Shown piece after piece: positions 23,287 through 30,628 of a DNA stretch of 40,337 bases. A program made the position numbers and the translations under genes. Origin of the DNA: Clostridiaceae bacterium (lineage in GTDB: Bacteria > Bacillota > Clostridia > Peptostreptococcales > T1SED10-28); assembly GCA_003553525.1 (NCBI GenBank), contig PWEO01000044.1, positions 1-40,337 of the forward strand. Reading direction: 5' to 3'. Numbering within the stretch: the first letter of the stretch is position 1; every line of letters begins with the position of its first letter. The notes beneath the pieces are model-generated. The model worked only from the letters and a program-made list of their open reading frames with translations. It did no database searches and had not been told where the DNA came from.

Positions 23287-23844
23287 TTAATTCTTAGTAA
23301 CAAAAGTGGTAAACATGTCGGTTCGGGCTTTACAGATCGGACAGTCATCCTCTAGAGCACCGGTGATGGTGTAACCACAGATATCACAAACATGAACCGT
23401 GCTTTGATCAAAGTCCTTGTTGGCATCCACCGCTTCTTTGGCTTTACCAAAAAGCTCGGCGTGGGTTTTTTCCGCTTCCAGGGCAAATTCGAAGGATCGA
23501 ATGCTTCCCTTTTCCTCTTGCATATTGGCAACGGAAATAAAAGCGGGATACATTTGCTCTACTTCGTGGTTTTCGCCATCAATGGCACCTTGTAGATTTT
23601 CTGAAGTGTTGGTTAAACCAAAACCTGCTCCGGCAGTTACTGAAGCGTCGCCTACTTCTTTTCGAAGCTCTCTGAAGTGATTTCCTGCATGAACCTGCTC
23701 AGCGTAAGCTACGGCTTCAAAAAGGTTTCCTACATTGGGATAGCCTTCCTTTACAGCGGCTTTTCCCCAATAGATATAACGCATGTGCGCCATGGACTCT
23801 CCACCAAAAGCGGATTTTAAATTATCAGCGGTCATTGGATTCAT
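23287..23844 (-). CDS. rbr: Rubrerythrin
   Basis: 185 residues. A di-iron peroxidase of anaerobes that reduces hydrogen peroxide in the cytoplasm. The four-helix ferritin-like domain carries FGGESMAHMRY, EAVAYAEQVHAGNHF, DGENHEVEQMYP and EAEKTHAELF with the iron-binding Glu and His residues. The C-terminal rubredoxin-like domain has CDICGY and CPICKA, two CxxC pairs for one iron. The length is close to the standard type. AAGGAGA precedes the ATG. A good sigma-A promoter lies upstream; no clear PerR box was seen. Confidence 0.95.
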   Translation of the reverse strand: MNPMTADNLKSAFGGESMAHMRYIYWGKAAVKEGYPNVGNLFEAVAYAEQVHAGNHFRELRKEVGDASVTAGAGFGLTNTSENLQGAIDGENHEVEQMYPAFISVANMQEEKGSIRSFEFALEAEKTHAELFGKAKEAVDANKDFDQSTVHVCDICGYTITGALEDDCPICKARTDMFTTFVTKN

Positions 23845-23967
23845 AAAACATCTCTCCTTATTATAAGTTTATTTTGCATACAATTTTGCACACAAGTTAC
23901 TTATACCCAACCACCATAAAAGTAATCAAAAGTTGTAAATTATGGCAGTAAAGATATGAGTAAAAAG

Positions 23968-23995
23968 ATTATAACACAGAATCAATCCTAGTCAA
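23968..23995 (-). promoter_or_regulatory. Sigma-A promoter of rubrerythrin
   Basis: Minus-strand TTGACT (23995-23990) and TATAAT (23973-23968) are 16 bases apart. This leaves a leader of about 115 bases before the ATG. Confidence 0.6.
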
Positions 23996-24124
23996 AGGTT
24001 GAGAAAACCGATATAATAAGAAATCAAGGAGTTCTTACAGATCTTTAGAATCTGAAAAAAACGGGATAAGAATTTCAAAAATACATGATATATATAATGA
24101 AAAACCAGGGATAGGAGGAGCGTT

Positions 24125-24529
24125 ATGGGTAAGAGCGAGAAGAACAAGAGGAAAAAGCAAAAAATTGACAAAACAGAGAAAAAGCAAGATGAAAGGGAAA
24201 AACAGAGTTTTGGAGAGGCCACCAAAGGACTTTTGCGGGAGGCTGGAATCTGGATTTTTTCCGTGATCATCATCACGGGAATATATGCAATTATAATGGG
24301 GAGCCCTTTGCTTTTCACCGTGCACCGAAGCCTTTATATCATGGGAATGGCTCTTGGGATATATGCAATCGTGGAAAGTATTATAAAAAAAGAACGGGGG
24401 TTAAAAGAGGAAGAAGCAAGAAGGAAAGAGGCGGAACGTGTTCGAAAGCGTCGGAACATTGGAATATATCGGGGATTTATGGTTATGGCTGGGGCTTTTA
24501 TATTAGAGCTCTTGGATTATTTTATATAA
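24125..24529 (+). CDS. Unknown small membrane protein with charged ends
   Basis: 134 residues; no family recognised. The first 38 residues are very rich in Lys and Glu and likely disordered. Two hydrophobic segments follow (about 41-60 and 65-84), then a charged helical stretch rich in Lys, Glu and Arg (about 85-110) and a third hydrophobic segment at the end. AGGAGG precedes the ATG. It is followed 58 bases later by the YhaM-like gene on the same strand and might share its transcript. Confidence 0.65.
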   Translation: MGKSEKNKRKKQKIDKTEKKQDEREKQSFGEATKGLLREAGIWIFSVIIITGIYAIIMGSPLLFTVHRSLYIMGMALGIYAIVESIIKKERGLKEEEARRKEAERVRKRRNIGIYRGFMVMAGAFILELLDYFI

Positions 24530-24587
24530 AAAGCAAAATTACTAAGAAAATAAAGATGATCAATCTATTCCAGGAGGAGGGAGTTTA

Positions 24588-25541
24588 ATGCAATTAAAAG
24601 AGATTAACAAAGAGCATCTCAACGAGGTGCTGGAATTTGCGGTACTGATTTCCGACATTCGGTTAAAGAAAACCAAGACCGATAAAGTTTATGCGGATCT
24701 TACGGTACAGGACGCTTCGAAAATTATGGAGGTGAAATGCTGGGATTATGAAAAATATCAGCACATTTTTGAAGAAGTCGAAGCCAATGATCCTGTGGAA
24801 ATTAAAGGAGCCGTGGGAGAATATAATGGTCAGATTCAGTTGACGGTAAAGGAAATCAGAAAACTTCCGAAGGGGGAATACAACGTTCAAAACCTGATTC
24901 CCACCAGCACCTGGGATTATGAGGATATGGAAAAGGGACTCAAGGGGTTTTATGAAAAAATTGAAACCCTGGAATTTCGCAAGCTGTTGGATGAGTTGAT
25001 TTTCTCTGAGAAATATTATGAGAAATTCATGACTTATCCTGCGGCAAAGAGAGTGCATCATAATTTCTATCACGGAATCCTGCAGCATACCTTGGAGGTG
25101 CTGAAATACTGCTTAACCGTAGCCAAGACCAAGAAATTGAGTCAGCGGCAAATCGACCGCTTAATGGTCATGGCCTTTCTCCATGATTGGGCAAAGATTA
25201 AGGAATATGCGCCCCTGCCGAAAAATGATTTAACCGATGAAGGAATAATGCTGGGACATATTTTTCTCGGCAGTCATGAAGTATTGAATACAATCAACAG
25301 CATTGACGGGTTTAGGGAAGCGGATAAACTGATTATTTTAAACGGTCTTTTAGGCCACCATGGAGCCTTAGAATGGGGATCTCCAGTACTACCCAAAACT
25401 ATTGAAGCCCAAATCCTTCATCAGTCGGATAAAATGTCCGGGGACATTGAAAGTATTTTATCCTTTATGGATGAAAATCAGGATGAAGAATCCTTTACCC
25501 CGAAACTTTGGAATATGGGAACGGGATATTACAAAAAGTAG
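24588..25541 (+). CDS. yhaM: YhaM-type 3'-5' exoribonuclease (OB fold plus HD domain)
   Basis: 317 residues, matching the B. subtilis protein in length. Residues 15-95 form an OB-fold nucleic-acid-binding domain (VYADLTVQDASKIMEVKCWD, VEIKGAVGEYNGQIQLTVKEI). The rest is an HD-type metal phosphohydrolase: HHNFYHGILQHTLEV, FLHDWAKIKEY with the His-Asp pair, LGSHE, LGHHGALEWGSP and ILHQSDKMSGD. It degrades RNA from the 3' end in the cytoplasm. AGGAGGAGG precedes the ATG. Confidence 0.9.
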   Translation: MQLKEINKEHLNEVLEFAVLISDIRLKKTKTDKVYADLTVQDASKIMEVKCWDYEKYQHIFEEVEANDPVEIKGAVGEYNGQIQLTVKEIRKLPKGEYNVQNLIPTSTWDYEDMEKGLKGFYEKIETLEFRKLLDELIFSEKYYEKFMTYPAAKRVHHNFYHGILQHTLEVLKYCLTVAKTKKLSQRQIDRLMVMAFLHDWAKIKEYAPLPKNDLTDEGIMLGHIFLGSHEVLNTINSIDGFREADKLIILNGLLGHHGALEWGSPVLPKTIEAQILHQSDKMSGDIESILSFMDENQDEESFTPKLWNMGTGYYKK

Positions 25542-25566
25542 AGGAACCTCCTAAAAATAAGCCTAT

Positions 25567-25594
25567 GAAAGGCCGTGTACTTAACCGGCCTTTC
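25567..25594. terminator. Hairpin between convergent genes
   Basis: A 9-bp stem, GAAAGGCCG with CGGCCTTTC (25567-25575 and 25586-25594), has a 10-nt loop. It overlaps the last codons of the minus-strand polyferredoxin gene. On that strand a TTATTTTT tract follows about ten bases later. A weak terminator for either strand. Confidence 0.45.
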
Positions 25595-26381
25595 GCTCAT
25601 TCTCCTCTCCGGGATTAGTTCCGATATCAACGCTCGGGACAGGTATGTTATCAACCTCCTTCTTTTGTACCCTATCATAGGATAAAATTTTCGTAGGGCA
25701 AGTGTATACGCAAGTGGAACATTTAATACACTCAGGGTGAGTAAATTGTTTTCCGTCTTTAAAGGTTTCATGGGGAGAAAGTTGAGCGGGGCAAGCCTTT
25801 GAGCATAGTCCGCAGGCTTTACACTTATTGGATTCGGGTGTAAGGACTTTATGAGTATTTTTGTTGATTCCGGTTTTGGTGCCGATATAATGCATAACCT
25901 TCTGGATCGTCCCCATAGGACAAAAGGAGCACCAGGTACGGGGGGCGAAAAAGACGCCCAAAAGACTTCCTACAATGGTCACCATCAGATAGGTACCGAC
26001 GAAAATCATGCCTAACTGATCCCAAAAGGAAGCGCTGCCCCAAAATTCCTGAAGGGCCAGTATTCGTCGAGTAATGTTGAATCCGAAAAACAGAAAGATA
26101 AAGCCGATAAAGTAAGCATTTTTTACGATTTTCGGAAAAACTTTATTTTTACTGTAAGGAAGGATGAGTGCATCAAAAAGACTTCCGTGGGCACAGACAT
26201 TTCCGCACCAATATTTTCCGTTGAATAATGAACTGACCGTAAGTCCGAAAATGATCAAGGGGACGGTCAGGCCTAATTTCGGAAACCATAAGCCGCCGAA
26301 GGCAACAATAAGGGTATAAATCCAAGCATATTTTCTAAGTGTGGTAAAAGTGCGGTTTTTTTTAATAAAGGGTTGTTTCAT
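25581..26381 (-). CDS. NapH-like membrane polyferredoxin
   Basis: 266 residues from ATG 26381, seven bases after AGGAGG; a TTG one codon earlier is too close. Four or five membrane segments carry two CxxxCxxG-type motifs (KYWCGNVCAHGSLFD and RTWCSFCPMGTIQK), as in NapH/YccM/NosR proteins. The C-terminus holds two 4Fe-4S sites, CKACGLCSKACP and CIKCSTCVYTCP. It should move electrons across or along the membrane to an unknown reductase. No partner enzyme is adjacent. It has an unusual control region upstream. Confidence 0.88.
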   Translation of the reverse strand: MKQPFIKKNRTFTTLRKYAWIYTLIVAFGGLWFPKLGLTVPLIIFGLTVSSLFNGKYWCGNVCAHGSLFDALILPYSKNKVFPKIVKNAYFIGFIFLFFGFNITRRILALQEFWGSASFWDQLGMIFVGTYLMVTIVGSLLGVFFAPRTWCSFCPMGTIQKVMHYIGTKTGINKNTHKVLTPESNKCKACGLCSKACPAQLSPHETFKDGKQFTHPECIKCSTCVYTCPTKILSYDRVQKKEVDNIPVPSVDIGTNPGEENERKAG

Positions 26382-26400
26382 CAAGACACCTCCTGAAATT

Positions 26401-26421
26401 ACCCCCCCATATAGAGGGGGT
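26401..26421 (-). promoter_or_regulatory. C/G-tract palindrome, CsoR/FrmR-like operator or leader hairpin
   Basis: ACCCCC (26401-26406) and GGGGGT (26416-26421) flank a 9-base AT-containing centre. This resembles the poly-C/poly-G operators of the CsoR-CstR-FrmR repressor family. It lies between the promoter and the ribosome site of the polyferredoxin gene, so it could also act as an RNA hairpin. No such repressor gene is in the window. Confidence 0.4.
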
Positions 26422-26431
26422 GCATTTAGAA

Positions 26432-26482
26432 ATTATAAGGGCTGAAACAGCAAATGTCAACCGCTGTTTCAGCCCTTATAAT
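26432..26482 (-). promoter_or_regulatory. Consensus sigma-A promoter embedded in a perfect 20-bp inverted repeat
   Basis: Arms 26432-26451 and 26463-26482 are perfectly complementary across an 11-base centre. On the minus strand TTGACA (26460-26455) lies in the centre and TATAAT (26437-26432) ends one arm, 17 bases apart, giving a full-consensus promoter for the polyferredoxin gene. The repeat could be an operator or a hairpin ending the upstream minus-strand gene. Confidence 0.75.
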
Positions 26483-26525
26483 ATGTTCTAAAGTATTGAA
26501 TTTTCAGAATTGCTTTTGGGGGGAA

Positions 26526-27005
26526 TTATCGTTTTTTTATAATCAGAAACAGTCCTGCCAATATTAAAATTATAGGGACCGCCAGTTGAAAATCAAAGGC
26601 ATAATAATTCTGAAGAATATTCGACAGTCCTAAAATGGTAAGGAGTACAGTGGGCAATAGTAACGATCGATCCTGATTTCCGAATACATAAAGCTGAAAT
26701 AAACCGAAGGCCACCCCTAATAAAAGAAAGGGCCATACCGGGGATAAAAAAGCCCAGCCATAATAGGCGTCCAGGAAAAAAACCAAACCGTAAACTGTTA
26801 GAATGCCTCCGGGAACCAATAGGGCGTTATTTTTCCTTCGACTGAAAAGATAACTGAACTCAAAAATCAGTCCCGGAATTAATAAAAACAGAGGCCAGAG
26901 TAATGCAAAACGGAAGGCTATGAAGTCTAAATGGTTCAATAACATAAAGACTCCCAAAAACAAAAGTATAATACCGACAAATATTCGTCCCTTTGATGCT
27001 TTCAT
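26526..27005 (-). CDS. LiaF/DUF5668-like membrane protein
   Basis: 159 residues from ATG 27005, which follows AAAGGATGA; an ATG at 27029 has no ribosome site. It is nearly all membrane: six to eight hydrophobic segments, arranged as repeats of the type GIILLFLGVFMLL, LWPLFLLIPGLIFE and PVWPFLLLGVAFGLFQLY. The phrase (L)WPLFLLIPG is the mark of the LiaI/LiaF transmembrane region (DUF5668). The soluble LiaF domain is absent. Role unknown; relatives act in envelope stress sensing. Confidence 0.75.
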   Translation of the reverse strand: MKASKGRIFVGIILLFLGVFMLLNHLDFIAFRFALLWPLFLLIPGLIFEFSYLFSRRKNNALLVPGGILTVYGLVFFLDAYYGWAFLSPVWPFLLLGVAFGLFQLYVFGNQDRSLLLPTVLLTILGLSNILQNYYAFDFQLAVPIILILAGLFLIIKKR

Positions 27006-27133
27006 GGGATCATCCTTTCTTTGTGTCATATTTCTTATCCTAATACATTATACATTATTCGATAAAGATTTAAAAAATCCTTTAAAAAAATGATATAATA
27101 TTTAGAAAGTCGATTTAAAAGGAGGAACGTCTT

Positions 27134-30100
27134 ATGCCGCTGCGCTATTTAATGGGGAGAGCCCATAGTAATCTTCAAAAAACCTTATTTCAGGAAATCA
27201 GCCGTCGTCAGGAAGAAAATCCCGAAGGCCGTTTTTTTTTAATTGTACCGGAACAGTTCACTTTGCAAACGGAAAGAGCTTTAATTGAATCCCAGGAGCT
27301 TTTGGGAATTTTAAATGTGGAGGTGTTAAGTTTTACCCGATTAGGATATCGGGTATTTAATGAAGTGGGAGGCATCACCTCCGTGGTTATTGACGAGCTG
27401 GGGAAAAACATGATGATCAAAAAAATCCTTCAGGAGCATCGTGAAAAACTGTTGATGTATGAGAAAATTTCCGATCAATTAGGATTTGCCAAGAAAATGG
27501 GAGAGATGATTACGGAACTGAAAAGACATCGGATTACCCCCATTGAGCTGCATCAAACCATCAGCCAACTGGAAGATGAAGGCCAGGAAGACAGTCCGAT
27601 TAATTATAAACTATGGGATATCAGCATGATTTATGAAAAATTGAATCAGAGGTTGGAAGATAATTATTTAGACAGCGAAGATCGAATGAATCAAATGATC
27701 GCCTATCTTCCCGATGCATCCTTTATCAAGGATACCGAGATTTGGGTTCATGGATTTTATCAGTATACCCCTCAAATGGAGTCCTTAATAGAAACTCTGG
27801 AAAAAGAGGGGAAAAATGTGACTCTTACCTTTGTGATGGAACAAAATCCCCGGGAGGAAGAAAAAGAGCTCTTCTCCGTTCCGGAAAAGGCTCTGTTGAA
27901 GTTTCGAGCCATGGCAAAAGAAAGCCAAATAAAAGAGACCTTTATTTATTCAAAGGAAGGAAACATCGATAGTATCCCCAAGGCATTGCAACATATTGAA
28001 AGAGAGTTTTATGCCTACCCTTATGAAAAATTCCCGGAAAATCCTGAGGGGATTGAACTCTTTGCCGGAGCAAATCCCTATGGGGAGGTGGAGGAAATGG
28101 CCCGAAGGATCATTTCCTTAGTACGGGAGAAGAACTATCGATTCCGGGATATCGCCATAGTATCGGGCAATATTCAGGGATATACCATGCTTATTCGACG
28201 AGCTTTTGAGGAGTACGGCATTCCTTTTTTCCTAGATGAAAAAAGAAGTTCCGTGGATCGTCCCGTTATGGAATGGATCCTTTCGGCATTAAAAACCGTG
28301 GAAACCAACTACCGTTATGATCAGGTTTTTCGGTTTTTGAAAACCGGTTTTCACAATTTAACCGTGGATGAGGTGGAGAGCCTGGAAAACCATGTGTTAG
28401 CCTATGGAATTCGGGGAAAATCCTGGAAGGAGGATTTCTGTTACGGAAAAGAGGAGACGTTGGATGAGTTGAATGAGATTCGAAAAAAATTCATTGCTCC
28501 CTTTCTAATTTTAGAAAAACCCTTAAAAGGAAAAAAGAACGTTGAGGAAAAAACCAAGTCCTTATTTAAATTTATGGATAAACAGGGACTTAAGGAAAAA
28601 CTGGATGCTTGGCTGCAGAAGCTAAAGCAACAGGGACATTTTGAAAGTCACAGTGAAAACACCCAGGTTTGGAACCAAACCATGGAAATTTTCGATCAAT
28701 TGGTGGAGATTTTAGGGAATCAGAAACTGTCGCTAAAAGAGTATATCAAGGTCTTAGAATCCGGGTTTGAAGGTGCGGAGGTAGGGGTGATACCCTCTAC
28801 CATTGACCAGGTGTTAGTGGGAAATCTGGAGCGTTCCCGAGCTCAGGATATTAAGGCAATGTTTTTAATCGGTGGAAATGACGGAGTAATTCCCTACATT
28901 GAAGAAAAAGAAGAACTGTTCTTGGATCATGAGCGGGTGTTGTTAAAGAAAAAAGGGCTGGAAATTGAAGAGGACGGAGAAACTAAGCTGTTTGAGCAAA
29001 ACTACGGGATTTACTTGGCATTAACGAAACCTGAAAGTTATCTTTGGTTTAGTTATTCGGTTTCCGACAATGAAGGAAAAGCCCTTCGTCCTTCAATTTT
29101 GGTGGAACGGTTTTTAAGCCTGTTTCCGAAGCTGGAAATTCGAGACGAGCGGTTTGATCGGGAAGAGGAGCTTGAAAAAATCTCCACAGCCTCGGGAACC
29201 TTTAACGGGCTTACGGATAAAATGCGGGAATATGTTGAGGGCAAAGATATTGACCCTTTATGGTGGGACGTGTACAGTTTTTACGTAGAGAAGGATGAGT
29301 GGCAACAACGAAGAAGAACCATGGTCAAAGGTCTTTTTTATGAGAATCAGCGGGAAAGCATTGATTCGAGCTTGGCTAAGAAACTCTATGAAACTCCCGT
29401 AAGAGCCAGCGCATCAAGATTTGAAAAATTTCATAACTGCCCCTTTGCTCATTTTGTCAGCTATGGCCTTCGTCCCAAGGAGCGAAAGAAGTATGAAGTG
29501 CAAACCGTGGATATGGGGGATCTTTTCCATCAGTCCATCGATTCCTTTGCCAAACGCTCCGAGGAACAAAAACTGAACTGGAAAACCATGGATCCCCGAC
29601 AAGGGGAAGCCTTAGTGGAGGCGGTGATCGATGAACTGGCGCCGAGCTTCGGCAACGGCGTGCTGACCAGCAGTTACCGCTATCAATATCTAACGCAGCG
29701 GCTGAAACGGATCAGTAAAAAAACCGTCAAAACCTTAATAGAACAGGTACAGCAAGGGGAGTTTGAACCCTATAAGCATGAATTCGCCTTCGGGGGCGGA
29801 ATGGTTGAAAAACTGCCCTTTGTCATTGAACTGTCGGGAGGGGAAAAAATTCATCTGGAAGGACGGATTGACCGTTTGGACCGTCTGGTAGAGGAAGACG
29901 GCAGTTATATAAAAGTGATGGACTATAAGTCCGGATATGCGGAGTTTGATTTAAACGCCCTGTACCATGGGCTGAAAATCCAACTGCTGCTGTATTTGGA
30001 TGCGGCCCTGTCCTATGAGAGCCTGGGTCAGGGAGAAACTCTTCGTCCCGCCGGGGTGTTTTACTTTAAGATCGAGGATCCCATGGTAAAGGATCCCGGT

Positions 30101-30628
30101 TCCGAGGATCCTACGGAAGATCAGCGGGAAGCCTATGAAAAGGCTGTGGAAAAAGAAATCAATAAGCAGTTGAAAATGAAAGGGTTGGCTTTGAAGGATG
30201 TGGAGGTTCTCAAAAAAATGGATCAAAACCTGGGGGCCGGTTCCGAGATTTTGCCCGTGGGCATAAAAAAGGACGGGGATTTTAAAAAGACATCCTCGGT
30301 AGCCTCGGAAGAAGAATTTCAAGGAATGATCCAATACGTCAGGAATCTCCTGAAAGAATCGGGAGAGGATATTCTTCAGGGAAAAATTACCGTTTCCCCC
30401 TGCAAGGTGGGAGACCGTACTCCTTGTGATTACTGCGAATACGGAGGTATTTGCCAATTTGATCTGCAACTGAAGGATAATCAATTTCGCTATTTGAAGG
30501 ATCGAAAACCCGAAGAAGTGTTAGGAAAAATCCTGGAAAAGTCCGGAGTTCAATCTCAAAGTCAATCTGAAACAGAATCCGAAAAGAACTCGAAAACCTA
30601 CGGGAAGGAGGGTGGTAAAAATGCCTAA
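27134..30628 (+). CDS. addB: AddAB helicase-nuclease, subunit AddB
   Basis: 1164 residues, the normal length. Together with AddA it resects double-strand breaks and recognises Chi. RFFLIVPEQFTLQTERAL near the N-terminus is diagnostic. The nuclease domain has HLEGRIDRLDRL and VMDYKSGYAEF. The four cluster cysteines are in NCPFAHF and, at the C-terminus, within CKVGDRTPCDYCEYGGIC. The N-terminal Walker A loop, GRSGSGKS-like in many relatives, reads GRAHSNLQKT here and looks degenerate. The ATG follows AAAGGAGG. The C-terminal end is a Gln/Ser/Glu-rich tail. It overlaps addA by eight bases. Confidence 0.95.
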   Translation: MPLRYLMGRAHSNLQKTLFQEISRRQEENPEGRFFLIVPEQFTLQTERALIESQELLGILNVEVLSFTRLGYRVFNEVGGITSVVIDELGKNMMIKKILQEHREKLLMYEKISDQLGFAKKMGEMITELKRHRITPIELHQTISQLEDEGQEDSPINYKLWDISMIYEKLNQRLEDNYLDSEDRMNQMIAYLPDASFIKDTEIWVHGFYQYTPQMESLIETLEKEGKNVTLTFVMEQNPREEEKELFSVPEKALLKFRAMAKESQIKETFIYSKEGNIDSIPKALQHIEREFYAYPYEKFPENPEGIELFAGANPYGEVEEMARRIISLVREKNYRFRDIAIVSGNIQGYTMLIRRAFEEYGIPFFLDEKRSSVDRPVMEWILSALKTVETNYRYDQVFRFLKTGFHNLTVDEVESLENHVLAYGIRGKSWKEDFCYGKEETLDELNEIRKKFIAPFLILEKPLKGKKNVEEKTKSLFKFMDKQGLKEKLDAWLQKLKQQGHFESHSENTQVWNQTMEIFDQLVEILGNQKLSLKEYIKVLESGFEGAEVGVIPSTIDQVLVGNLERSRAQDIKAMFLIGGNDGVIPYIEEKEELFLDHERVLLKKKGLEIEEDGETKLFEQNYGIYLALTKPESYLWFSYSVSDNEGKALRPSILVERFLSLFPKLEIRDERFDREEELEKISTASGTFNGLTDKMREYVEGKDIDPLWWDVYSFYVEKDEWQQRRRTMVKGLFYENQRESIDSSLAKKLYETPVRASASRFEKFHNCPFAHFVSYGLRPKERKKYEVQTVDMGDLFHQSIDSFAKRSEEQKLNWKTMDPRQGEALVEAVIDELAPSFGNGVLTSSYRYQYLTQRLKRISKKTVKTLIEQVQQGEFEPYKHEFAFGGGMVEKLPFVIELSGGEKIHLEGRIDRLDRLVEEDGSYIKVMDYKSGYAEFDLNALYHGLKIQLLLYLDAALSYESLGQGETLRPAGVFYFKIEDPMVKDPGSEDPTEDQREAYEKAVEKEINKQLKMKGLALKDVEVLKKMDQNLGAGSEILPVGIKKDGDFKKTSSVASEEEFQGMIQYVRNLLKESGEDILQGKITVSPCKVGDRTPCDYCEYGGICQFDLQLKDNQFRYLKDRKPEEVLGKILEKSGVQSQSQSETESEKNSKTYGKEGGKNA

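Noticed and set aside
23845-23990. PerR-type operator upstream of rubrerythrin
   Set aside because: AT-rich segments were present, but no good TTATAAT-N-ATTATAA palindrome could be found.
24663-25088. 141-residue minus-strand frame inside the YhaM-like gene
   Set aside because: It is a shadow of the HD-domain gene without a ribosome site.
29951-30484. 177-residue minus-strand frame inside addB
   Set aside because: It is antisense to clearly coding sequence with nuclease and Fe-S motifs, and looks like no protein family.
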